From assembly GCA_037043455.1 (NCBI GenBank), contig JAWPHD010000128.1, forward strand, positions 310,001 to 374,000: DNA of 64,000 nt. The letters run 5' to 3'. The translations under genes and the position numbers were made by a program. Shown here piece after piece: positions 1 to 9,552 of this stretch; the first letter of the stretch is position 1; each line of letters starts with the position of its first letter. The notes below the pieces were generated by a model. That model made no database searches and was not told where the DNA came from. It was given only the letters and a program-made list of their open reading frames with translations. This stretch comes from Cyrtodaria siliqua (Eukaryota; Mollusca; Bivalvia; Adapedonta; Hiatellidae).

Positions 1-72
1 GAGGGTAAGGATACATAGGAATCCATAAACCTTGCCCTGCTCTTATTTGTGAATGGATTCCTGTGGTGCTCC
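1..72 (-). repeat. SINE-J 3' fragment, cut by window edge
   Basis: On the minus strand this reads aggaatccattcacaaataa, then agagcagggcaaggttt and ttcctatgtatccttaccct. That matches the 3' half of the better preserved copy at 33654-33894. Only the tail domain lies inside the window. Identity is by eye, without alignment scores. Confidence 0.7.
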
Positions 73-516
73 TTGTGCTCATCACAATCCAAGGGATGAG
101 TTTCAGGAACATGTCTTGCCTAAAAACACAATGAAGAAGCCCTGTGGGGCCAGTATTTAGGCTCAAACAGTGTATCTCCGAATTCAGAGTTAAAAGTGCT
201 ATCAACTGCCTGTCCATCATGACCCCTCAATATACACAAAAATATATAAGCTAATTTTCTTAATAAAATACAGGACAAAAACAGTGAATCCAATACATAA
301 AACTTAAAAAATATATTATATATTTGAAAATTAAGGTACAAAATGAGTTATCAAATCCCAAACTATTAAACTATATACCATCTAGACTAAACTACAGAGC
401 ACAAAACACAGGTAACACTTATAATTACTCAGGTGCAAGTGCTCAAGATCCAAATATTTACACAGCTGAAACATCTGCTTTACACTTATATCTGGAACTA
501 GATCAAGTTATTTCAG
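73..516. other. AT-rich stretch, no supported gene
   Basis: No repeat family or gene is recognised. On the minus strand, 120-225 is an open, protein-like frame (GHDGQAVDSTFNSEF and on to a stop) after a weak acceptor-like ttgag. The polypyrimidine tract is poor, so it is not called as an exon. Confidence 0.4.
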
Positions 517-583
517 AGTATGAACACTGATGCAAATAAGAGTATGAACACTGATGCAAATAAGAGTATGAACACTGATGCCA
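517..583. repeat. 24-bp tandem repeat, about 2.8 copies
   Basis: The unit agtatgaacactgatgcaaa plus taag is repeated head to tail, the last copy partial. Overlapping short open frames exist only because the unit is a multiple of three. Confidence 0.9.
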
Positions 584-756
584 ATATTTACACATTGATG
601 GAGTCAGGCCAAATAAACACACTGCATTACTTGTTTATAAACTGTCTAAATGAATTCTCAACAGATGTATATTGCACACTTTCAACTCAAGTTTTGCCTT
701 GGAGGAGACAACAAACCACACATCCTGTCTCAATATGACCTCTGTGCCAATCAAGA

Positions 757-831
757 TACTGATAGGTCAATCGATCAATGTATCAATCAACGTATCAATC
801 AATCAATCACTCAATTGATCGATCGATCCAC
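757..831. repeat. Degenerate atca/gatc simple repeat
   Basis: Runs of atca and gatc tetranucleotides (tcaatcaatcaatcactcaa, gatcgatcgatc). The flanks 584-756 and 832-1303 are AT-rich, with no supported gene. Confidence 0.8.
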
Positions 832-1609
832 AGAAGTTAATTTACATACTTATTTACATACACGTTCACAGACTTCACTTTTTAATATTTTTAATATTTT
901 AGCATTAAGGTATTTTGTTTTATAAAATATTCTCCACACATTTTAATCCGAGCCTTCTCTGGCCCTAAAAGCCTTTTTTTCTTCTTTTATTTTTCACAAA
1001 GTCACACTTTTTAGAAGTATTATAAACACACGAAGTTACACATATGCACTGATGCAGCGATTGTTTCACATCACTTCTTTTCCAATAAGGAATAATGATA
1101 AGTTTAATCAAAGCTACTGTTATATACAGTTAATGAATTTGCTAGAGGGTAAACTTCCTCTCTAGTGTATGTGGTAAAGTATACTTACTAGTTGTTCAAA
1201 ATTATGCAAATAGAGGTATTTCACCTCTGACATCAGTTGTTATGAATAGCCAAAGGCTCCAGAGTTAAAACTATTGCCCTACATAATTACCGTAAGAAAG
1301 GCATTAAAGGGACAAACGACAATCTTTTTCTTTCTTTTTTAAACTACGGAGTCCCATTAGTTTTCCAACGTAACTTGCATATTTACAAATCATTATAAGT
1401 AATATTTGAATTGTTCAAAGCAGTTTTTGATATTATTAATTGTTGATTATATACTGCACCAACAGTATTAAAGTTAAAGGGACAATGTAGCTTATAAAAC
1501 ACACACTTATTATGTTTGCAAACACTACACACTAAACAGTATTGAATATTTACTAATTAAAAGCAAGATTGTTTGACGGAATTCAATCGCGGTACAAAAA
1601 AAAGAATAT

Positions 1610-1718
1610 CCGCTTCGGGCGTTTGAACTCGAAGTCCAAACTAAAATTACACTCGCGGTAATAATAGTGAGCTAGCGCGAGAAGTAGCCACATCGCTCCC
1701 GACTGAGCTAACCGGGCT
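1610..1718 (-). repeat. tRNA-like module inside MITE-1 copy A
   Basis: On the minus strand it reads gcccggttagctcagtcggg (A-box-like, D-arm) and later cgagttcaaacgc (B-box-like, T-arm), ending gaagcgg. The A-to-B spacing is much longer than in a normal tRNA. It is a tRNA-derived fossil or SINE head, not a working tRNA gene. Confidence 0.6.
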
Positions 1719-1941
1719 ATACATATTACTCAATACATACTAAGGTTAATACCTTAAATGCGCTAATGGAAGTCACGTGATTGCAGAAAAGGTCAATACG
1801 GTGGGTCCCACTTTATTTACAAATAATAATTAAAAGCTTCTTATTTCAAACTCACGAATGTATTACTACAGACTTCTTAGTGTCTATGCTCATGTTTTCA
1901 TGTATACATTTCACTGAATAAAAGTCAGACGGTTATTTGGT

Positions 1942-2284
1942 TATATTACATATTTGTCTGTGATTTGTATAGGAAATACTGGGAATAGAAAAGTTATATC
2001 TACTCGTTTGCTCTACGGAACATTGCTCGGCCTTTTCCGACAGTGGCGGGAACGCCAAATGACGTTCCGATTGTTTTACGGACGTCGTCGTCAGATTCCG
2101 CCACTAGGAAATAACGATTACGGAAATTAACGAAGAGTTCCGGTTCCACTTGTTTTGTTTGTATGACGTAACGTCGTCCTTGTATGACGTAACGTCGTCT
2201 TGGCATTCTCGTGCAAACTGGTGTAAAAAGGCGTGAATCATTTGAAATATTAATCAAATATCATTTTAAATTATGTAATATATA
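1942..2284. mobile_element. Insertion inside MITE-1 copy A
   Basis: MITE-1 copies B and C read straight from ggttat-like to gctcaatat-like sequence. Copy A has extra DNA here whose ends are weakly inverted (tatattacatatttg and aaattatgtaatata). It contains a 20-bp tandem duplication (gtatgacgtaacgtcgtc, about 2160-2203). On the minus strand there is also a GC-richer frame over 2000-2160 that ends in a stop. Confidence 0.5.
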
Positions 2285-2430
2285 GTTTAATAACCAGTGT
2301 TTTTGAGATACTGAAAATATCTCCCGAGGTTGAGAAATGGCCCCGATATAAGAACTTGTGCGGATCGGGGCCATTTCTCTACCTCGGGAGATATTTCCCG
2401 TATCTCAAAAACACTGATTAAACCCTATAT
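2281..2430. mobile_element. 150-bp hairpin element
   Basis: The left arm (2288-2347, aaccagtgtttttgagatac onward) is the near-perfect complement of the right arm (2364-2422, ending gtatctcaaaaacactgatt). The loop is about 16 bp. It is a fully palindromic foldback and the innermost layer of the stack. Confidence 0.85.
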
Positions 2431-2614
2431 GCTCAATATCTGCTTACTTACGGACAGTGTCCCTTTAAGGTAGAATAACAAAAAAAACTTGGAAACTTCA
2501 AACTGTATTTGATTATAATATTACAGATTTCAAGTCAAAATGACAGGAAAGTTTTGACTCAAGATTGCTGTGTGTCCCTTTATATAATTATGTTAAAAAA
2601 AGGAGTGTTGGTCC

Positions 2615-2968
2615 TCTGCATCAATGTGATTGGATATATTGGATCACAAGTTCCCCCATATGAGATATAGGGTCACACATTTAATGTGATGTATTATCAA
2701 AATTCTCCAATGTGAGATATTGGGTCACACATTCCCCGATGTGAGATAGTGTCAAAGATGTCCAATGTGAGATATAGGGTGACAAATTCCTCCATATATG
2801 AGATATAGGGTCAAACATTCCACACAATGAGATAAATTTTAAGTAACCAATTCCCCCATGTGAGATATAGGGTCACACATTCCCCCATGTGAGAAAGTAT
2901 CAAAAATCCCTAATGTGAGATAAAGGGAGAAACATACCCCCATGTGAGATATAGGGTAACACATCCCC
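2615..2968. repeat. Diverged ~30-bp tandem array
   Basis: About ten degraded units resembling ccccatgtgagatatagggt then cacacatt. No coding potential. Confidence 0.85.
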
Positions 2969-3545
2969 TGTGTAACAAGAACTTCCCTAGCAGAGGTACA
3001 GTCCTCACATCAACCTTCTGTGTAAGAAGGACTTCCCTAGCTGAGGTACAGTCCTCACATCAACCTTCTGTATAACATGGACTTCCCTAGCCAATGTACA
3101 GTCCTCACATCAACCTTCTGTGTAACAAGGACTTCCTTGCACAGTTACAGTCCTCACATAAACTTTCACTTCCTTGGCAGAGTTACAGTCCTCACATTAA
3201 CTTTCTGTGTAACAAGGACTTCCCTAACTGAGGTACAGTCCTCACATTAATCTACTGTATAACAAAGACTTCCCTAACTGAGGTACAGTCCACACATCAA
3301 CCTTCTGTGTAACAAGGACTTCCCTAACCGATGAACAGTCTTCACATTAACGTCCTCACATCAACCTTCTGTATAACAAAGACTTTCCTAGCCTCGGTAC
3401 AGTCCTCACATCAACCTTCTGTGTAACAAGGATTTCCCTAGCAGAGGTACAGTCCTCACATCAACCTTTTGTATAACAAAGACTTCCCTAGCAGAGTTAC
3501 AATCCTCACATCAACCTTCTGTGTAACAAGGACTTCCCTAAGAGT
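2969..3545. repeat. ~50-bp tandem array, part 1
   Basis: The unit is approximately cttctgtgtaacaaggactt, ccctagctgaggtacagtcc and tcacatcaac, about 11 diverged copies. The same array resumes at 4705 after an interruption. Confidence 0.9.
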
Positions 3546-3997
3546 GGGGGCACTCCTCAGTTTCGCATGAATGTCCATGGTGTAAATCAGAAAGAAATCA
3601 ACTAAGCATCTTTTAGGTCCATGGATGGTGTTTATAATAATTATGAAGCAAATGTTTGATGTTTTTTTCAGTTTTGAGTACTTCTAAGTTTATTTTGGTG
3701 TATTGGAATATGCCTTCTTTGTTTTTTTTGGAGGCTATAAATAAAAAAATGTGAACCAATCAAAAACTTCCTAAAAGTAGCTAAAATGGCCGATTTCACT
3801 GATGGGGAGATCAGCATGGATTAACTTTTTAAAATGCCGGACTAGGTATGTAAAATTTAGCATTTCCTGATATGCAAGTGCATTATGAGTGCAGACATGA
3901 CCCTGATATGTGTAGGAATTTTTATTTTTTTTATTTATTGACATTTGAAATATTGCTAAAATTGCATTTTTAGCATGTTTTGAGGGGTGGGGTAATC
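3546..3997. other. Non-array spacer, no gene seen
   Basis: AT-rich single-copy-looking sequence interrupting the 50-bp array. No coding frame worth calling. It runs into MITE-1 copy B. Confidence 0.5.
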
Positions 3998-4515
3998 TTA
4001 AAGGGACACTGTCCGTAAGTAGGCAGATATTGAGCATAACCAAATAACTGGCTGACTTTTATAAAGTGAAATGTATACATGAAAACATGAGGATAGACCC
4101 TAAGAAATATGTAGGAATACATTCGTGAGTTTGAAAAAAAAAGTTTTAATTATTATATGTAAATAAAGTGGGACCCACAATATTTACCTTTTCTGCGATC
4201 ACGTGACTTCCATTAGCGCATTAGGTTTTCACCACAGTATGTATTGCGAAATATGTATAGCCCGCTTAGCTCAGTTGGGAGCGTTGTTGACCACTTTACG
4301 CTCACGCACACTATTATTCCGATGAGTGTAATTTTAGTTTGGGCTGCGAGTTCAAACGCACAAAGCGGATTTACTTTTTTTTGTACCGCGATTGAATTCC
4401 GTTAAACAATCTTGCTTTTAATTAGTAAATATTCAATAATGTTTAGTATGTAATGTTTGCGAACATAATTATTGTGTGTTTTATAAGCTAAAAGTTACGG
4501 ACAGTGTCCCTTTAA
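3998..4515 (+). mobile_element. MITE-1 copy B (compact, 518 bp)
   Basis: The terminal inverted repeats ttaaagggacactgtccgta and tacggacagtgtccctttaa are perfect over about 20 bp, with TTAA at both edges. This is the cleanest MITE-1 copy and the reference for copies A and C. The interior holds a tRNA-like block (4260-4369). No transposase. Confidence 0.85.
4260..4369 (+). repeat. tRNA-like module inside MITE-1 copy B
   Basis: cccgcttagctcagttggga carries an A box and D-arm, and tgcgagttcaaacgca folds as a T-arm. Terminal ccgctt can pair with aagcgg as a residual acceptor stem. About 60 bp of non-tRNA sequence separates the arms, so it is not a functional tRNA. Confidence 0.65.
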
Positions 4516-4704
4516 AGAAATGGGACTAAAGTTGTACAGAAAATGCTTTTTGATACTTTTATTTGGTATGGAAACATGGGTAATTTTATTGTCTTCTAAG
4601 AAATGTATGACACAATGATGATGTGATTTATTTTTGCTCAAGGATTCAGGCTAAGGGCTTGTCATAGGTTTGATGATTGAGAAATGTACATTAAACTGTG
4701 GAGT

Positions 4705-5560
4705 GTCCCCAGAGGTACAGTCTCACATCAAACTTCTGTATAACAAGGACTTCCCTAGCAGAGTTACAATCCTCACATCAACCTTCTGTGTAACAAGGAC
4801 TTCCCTAACAGAGGTACAGTCTTCACATCAAGCTTCTATGTATCAAAGATTTCACTGGCTGACGAACAGTCCACACATCAACCTTCTGTGTAATAAGGAC
4901 TTCCCTAGCAGATATACAGTCTTCACATCAACCTTCTGTGTAACAAGGATTTCCCTGGCTGAGGTACAGTCCTCACATCAACCTTCGGTGTAACAAGGAC
5001 TTCCCTAGCTGAGGTACAGTGCTCATATCAACCTTCTGTGTAACAAGGACTTCCCTAGCTGAGGTACAGTCCTCATATCAACTTTCTGTGTAACAAGGAC
5101 TTACCTAGCTACAGTACAGTCCTCCCATTGACCTTCTGTCTAACCAACGACTTCCCTAGCTGAGGTACAGTCCTCACATCAACCTTCTGTGTAACAAGGA
5201 CTTCCCTAGCTGAGGTACAGTCCTCACATCAACCTTCTGTGTAACAAGGACTTCCCTAGCTGAGGTACAGTCCTCACATCAACCTTCTGTGTAACAAGGA
5301 CTTCCCTAGCTGAGGTACAGTCCTCACATCAACCTTCTGTTTAACAAGGACTTCCCTAACTGAGGTACAGTCCTCATATCAACTTTCTGTGTAACTCCCA
5401 TTAACCTTCTGTCTAACCAACGACTTCCCTAACTGAGGTACAGCCATCACATCAATATTCTAACAATTTGAGACTTCCCTAGCCGAGGTATTCCTCACAT
5501 CAACCTTCCATCTAACAAGGACTTCCCTAACAGCCAGGTACAGTCCTCAAATGGTCTTCC
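4705..5560. repeat. ~50-bp tandem array, part 2
   Basis: Same unit as 2969-3545, about 17 copies. It is most homogeneous at 5160-5340, where three consecutive units are nearly identical, suggesting recent local expansion. The apparent 107-residue frame at 4670-4993 is a translation of this repeat. Confidence 0.9.
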
Positions 5561-6087
5561 CTATTATATGTGCAGCCCTCACACTAGACTGGCATTAGTC
5601 CTTAATATTATAACATTTTAACTATAACCTATCATTATAGAATTTCCTTAGCACTGAAAGAGGCAAATATCTCCACTTATAACTTGTATAGTCTTATCTC
5701 AACATTAAATGGGTTAAATTCAGCCATGGAGAGAAACAGAGCTTGAAATAAAATATTTTTTATGCAGAGTATTATTTTATTTTTTAATTTGTCTAAATTT
5801 ATTATTATAGACTGATAGCAGTCTACCCTCACACCAAACATCTGCATGACATGGATGTCAGTCAAACTTCTGTCTGACATGGCATCTGTGAGGTCAAGGC
5901 ATTTACTTCCATACAGTCTGCATATCAAACTTCTGTTGACATTGATTTCCATACAGTGCTTAATCAAACTTCTGTTTGCTATTTTAACTTCTCTGCAATT
6001 TCTGGTTGGTTTGTTAAATGAATAGTGGTTTACATAATTGTCAGCTTTTAGGCTATATGCATGTGACAGTCGATTTTTTAGTGGTGG
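5561..6087. repeat. Decayed remnants of the 50-bp array
   Basis: Scattered words such as caaacttctgt and acttccatacagt recur at irregular spacing from about 5815 to 6240. They look like mutated units of the preceding array. The 147-residue minus-strand frame here is a by-product. Confidence 0.5.
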
Positions 6088-6205
6088 ATGCCCACCTCCC
6101 GCATCCGTAAGAATCGACACTTTCCCACTTACAAGTCAAGCTCCTAGTGGAATTCGAACCCACGGCAGTGAGAGGCAAGGAGGTTTTGAACTCTGCGTCT
6201 TCACG
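6088..6205 (-). repeat. SINE-C fragment (tRNA-derived)
   Basis: On the minus strand, ccgtgggttcgaattccact is a B-box-like T-arm, followed by the SINE-C text agcttgacttgt and gtgtcgattcttacggat. It matches 7640-7935 and 12490-12735. The region 6206-6700 holds nothing I recognise. Confidence 0.65.
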
Positions 6206-6699
6206 CTTTGTCTAACATTGAGCTTCCATACAGGGCTTCACATCATATTTATGTCAAACATTAAATTAACAATCTCACTTCATTCCTCATTCAGTTATAC
6301 CACCATATAATCCCTCCATTTCCAAACTGAATTTCCTTCATGGATTTTCACATTAATCACAACAAAAATGGCCTGATCAGTTGAATGTAAGTGTCTTGAA
6401 CTCTGCAGCAGGATTCCTACACAATAAAAAGATTGATCCACTCCCAAGCAATCCTGCTGAAAATTCTACAAGAATCTGAATTCTCTCAAAACATCCCAAC
6501 TTGACCTGAAAAATAATCAAATGATCACTGCTGATCAATACAAATTTATATATAACTGACAATTGTAGATGCTGGCTGTATATACAGATATGCACAGCTC
6601 AGAAGTCTGATAATTTCAATTAATTTAAATACAAGACTGAATTGACGTAATTAGTTATTATCATTTATTGATTTTGAGTCATTGTCATTAGTCACTATC

Positions 6700-7426
6700 A
6701 TGCACCCATCCATGTTTTCCCCCCACACCCATCAATGTTTTCCCCCCCCCACACACACCTATCAATGTTTTCCCCCCACACCCATCCATGTTTTCCCCCA
6801 CACCCATCCATGTTTTTCCCCCACACCCATCCATGTTTTTCCCCCGACACCCATCAATGTTTTCCCCCCACACCTATCAATGTTTTCCCCCCACACCCAT
6901 CCATGTTTTCCCCGACACCCATCCATGTTTTTCCCCCACACCCATCCATGTTTTTCCCCCACACCCATCTATGTTTTTCCCCACACCTATCCATGTTTCC
7001 CCCCCCCCACACCCATCCATGTTTTTCCCCCACACCCATCCATGTTTTACCCCCACACCTATCAATGTTTTCCCCCCACACCCATCCATGTTTTACCCCC
7101 ACACCCATCTATGTTTTCCCCCACACTTATCAATGTTTTTCCCCCACACCCATCCATGTTTTTCCCCCACACCCATCTATGTTTTTCCCCCACATCTATC
7201 AATGTTTTCCCCCCACACCCATCCATGTTTTCCCCCCACACCCATCGATGTTTCCCCCCCCCCCCCCCCCCCACATCTATCAATGTTTTTCCACCACACC
7301 CATCCATGTTTTTCCCCCACACCCATCCATGTTTTCCCCCACATCCATCTATGTTTTTTGCCCACATCTATCAATGTTTTCCCCCCACACCTATCAATGT
7401 TTTTTCCCCACACCTATCCATGTTTT
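6700..7426. repeat. C-rich ~24-bp minisatellite, about 30 copies
   Basis: The unit is approximately acacccatccatgttttccc plus cc. Length varies because of C-run slippage, including a run of about 20 C at 7252-7271. Open frames exist on both strands, but all are low-complexity translations of the repeat. The minus strand is G-rich. Confidence 0.95.
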
Positions 7427-7639
7427 TTTGGGATGAGTGGGAGCGCAGCTGCTCACACCAGAAACTGATTGCATAATTCCCGTCTCTAGGAGCAAAATTT
7501 ATGTCCAACTCAACAGAGTAGACGCTATTATATCAATATCAAATATCCCCATGTTGGTAATGGGTTCTGTCTAATTCCCTACCCCAGTGTGATTATCTCA
7601 TTCCATCAGCGTCTGTTTCTTGTTGGAGACCAGTGGATA

Positions 7640-7935
7640 GCATGGCTGACTGAAACCTCGAGTTCAAGTCTCATCTGCACCATTGGGTTTCCTCAATGTG
7701 TTCACATCTGTGGCCGGGGACAGTAAAGACACTGTGTCTAAAACTTTCTCGCCTCTCAACACTGCTGGTTCGAATCCCACTGGGAGCTCAACTTGTCAAC
7801 TGAGAAAGTGTCGACTCTTACAGATGGCAGGAAGTACACTGCACTGATTCTACCCAGGGAAAATGAAGTGGTCTGCCTCCACCATAAATAATAGACCATC
7901 AACCTAACATGTGCTAAAAATTACGTAAAACACCA
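7640..7935 (+). repeat. SINE-C copy
   Basis: The head includes ctggttcgaatcccactggg (B box). The body reads agctcaacttgtcaactgag, cagatggcaggaagtacact and ctgattctaccca, and the copy fades near acgtaaaacacc. It is shared with 12490-12735 in the opposite orientation. Probably mobilised by a LINE; no LINE protein is seen. Confidence 0.7.
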
Positions 7936-7984
7936 TTCAGACAAACACATTGACTGTCCAATTGGGACATAAACTCGGCAGTCC

Positions 7985-8152
7985 TATGTATTGGAGTCTA
8001 TTCTCTCAGAAGGGTTAAAGAACCACAGGAATCTATTTGTTAATAAGAGAAGGGAAGATCCCATATCATTCCAAAGAATCTTTCTTGGCTATCAGGGACT
8101 GCTCTAAATAACGTTTAATGTGTTGATGAGTCGCTGTTCAAACAACATTCAT
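7985..8152 (+). repeat. SINE-J copy, diverged
   Basis: gttaaagaaccacaggaatc, then aataagagaaggga, gctctaaataacg and tgttgatgag, ending acattcattcaaatca. It matches 33654-33894 and keeps the attca-type tail. Confidence 0.7.
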
Positions 8153-9550
8153 TCAAATCATTTTTTCATCATTTTATCTTCACCAATTATTTATCGCCTT
8201 TACCAGGGCATCACTACTACCACCGTCGTTGTCGTCGTTGTCATTGTAGTTATTCTCATCATACTCAGCAGCATCACCGATTATATTTTACCAAAATTTA
8301 AGTACTATGAATGATTACACACTTTCAGAAATAACTTACTTAGTGCATTTACAAATGCACGTATAGCAGTCTAAAATACTATTCCTGCCTGAGTCAATCA
8401 GTATAATACAAGATCAATTTTCAAAAATCAGCTGTATCATTTTTTCAATTTTTTTAAATAATTTGTTGCTTAACTAGATCACCATTACTTGTTATTGTAA
8501 GCAGATTCAGAATTCCAGCGTCCTATCTAACAGAACACTCCAATGCTTTCCCTCCACAATATGAATGTCAGTATAATTCCCATTAATCAATAGTCTATTG
8601 TGCGGAATATATAACAGTCACTCAAACAGTCCTGAGTCTAAGTGACAATTATATAACATCTACAATTTTACAAGAATACTAAGTGAAAAAAAGAACCACA
8701 ACTCGGGCATTTCTTCTATATATATCGGGCAGCTGCGTAATGAAAATCTGAGATGCAAACTTTTTTTTACCGTATTTTATACACTATTTGAACATAGTTG
8801 ACATATGGAGCTTGATGGCATGACACTAATTTACTCTTGTGTAGTTAAAATATCAAAATCTGTAAGAAAATCCGAGTATTTTTGGTTCATCATTTTGCTA
8901 CCAACATACGCAAAAACGCACAATTTGGCGTCTTTATTTTAAAAAACATTCCGGGACCCCTCTAGCATGGTCAAACCCAATCTTGCGTAATAGGAAAAAG
9001 CCACCAGGTACACGCCTGAATGTACTGTACACTTTATTCCACGTAATATTCCAAAGAATACACAAGATGTTTTGTTGCAGCTAGCTGTTACAGAAAGGAC
9101 AAAACTGTAAAAAACAATTGTTGTTGTAGACTTTTTAACCATAGTACAATTTGCAACACGAAATGCATAACTGTTGAAGTTCCTCTGAAAATTTGAGACT
9201 TTGTATTATTGTATTCAATATAAAGAGTTTGCAAAATTTTACATCCTAAGTTTGCTCACCTGCTTCAGCCACAATATTGAAACTTTGAAGGAACAATAAT
9301 TGGTGTTATGTATTTTTTAGTCTTTTTTCCGAAAGGAACGGTCTTATGTAGCCATGTACCATTCGATTAACAGCAACGTATGATACATATAATACAAAGC
9401 AGAAAATCCTGATTTGCGTTTTTTTTCCTTTAGTAAAGCAATGTTCATGGGTTAGATAAGATTATTCTTTGGCCAGTTTAGTGAGCTGTTAAAGACCTAA
9501 ACTTAACGGTAACGTTATTGTTCAGAAGCATCAAGTAGCCACAGCATAAC
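8153..9550. other. No supported feature
   Basis: About 1.4 kb of AT-rich sequence. A 67-residue minus-strand frame (8939-9142) starts with a hydrophobic stretch, but it has no convincing splice context or recognisable family. Confidence 0.4.
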
Positions 9551-9552
9551 AT

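Larger units (their letters stand above)
1474..2468 (-). mobile_element. MITE-1 copy A, itself containing insertions
   Basis: It begins TTAAAGGGACAATG and ends with the inverted tacggacagtgtccctttaa. It is the reverse orientation of the compact copy at 3998-4515. Extra DNA at 1942-2430, absent from that copy, makes it about 1 kb. It sits inside MITE-2 and both edges carry TTAA. A tRNA-like block lies at 1610-1718. Confidence 0.8.
1304..2583. mobile_element. MITE-2 copy, interrupted by MITE-1
   Basis: The ends are inverted: ttaaagggacaaacgacaat at the left and attgctgtgtgtccctttat at the right. The internal text (cggagtcccatta, gtaacttgcat, ctgttgat-like) matches the uninterrupted copy at 43861-44197. 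The copy is split at 1474-2468 by a second MITE, so the element itself is only about 285 bp. TTAA at the ends suggests a piggyBac-like or other TTAA-targeting transposase; none is encoded here. Confidence 0.75.

Noticed and set aside
120..225. Protein-like minus-strand frame near the window start, possible terminal exon
   Set aside because: The acceptor has a poor polypyrimidine tract, and its phase does not follow from the zinc-finger-like exon. Kept only as a note.
5677..6120. 147-residue minus-strand frame
   Set aside because: It runs across decayed 50-bp repeat units and a SINE fragment, with no recognisable family.
6682..7476. Open frames of up to 264 residues on both strands
   Set aside because: All are low-complexity translations of the C-rich minisatellite, open in several frames at once.
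8939..9142. 67-residue frame with a hydrophobic N-terminus, possible secreted peptide or first exon
   Set aside because: No donor at a sensible place, no family, and AT-rich context where such frames arise by chance.
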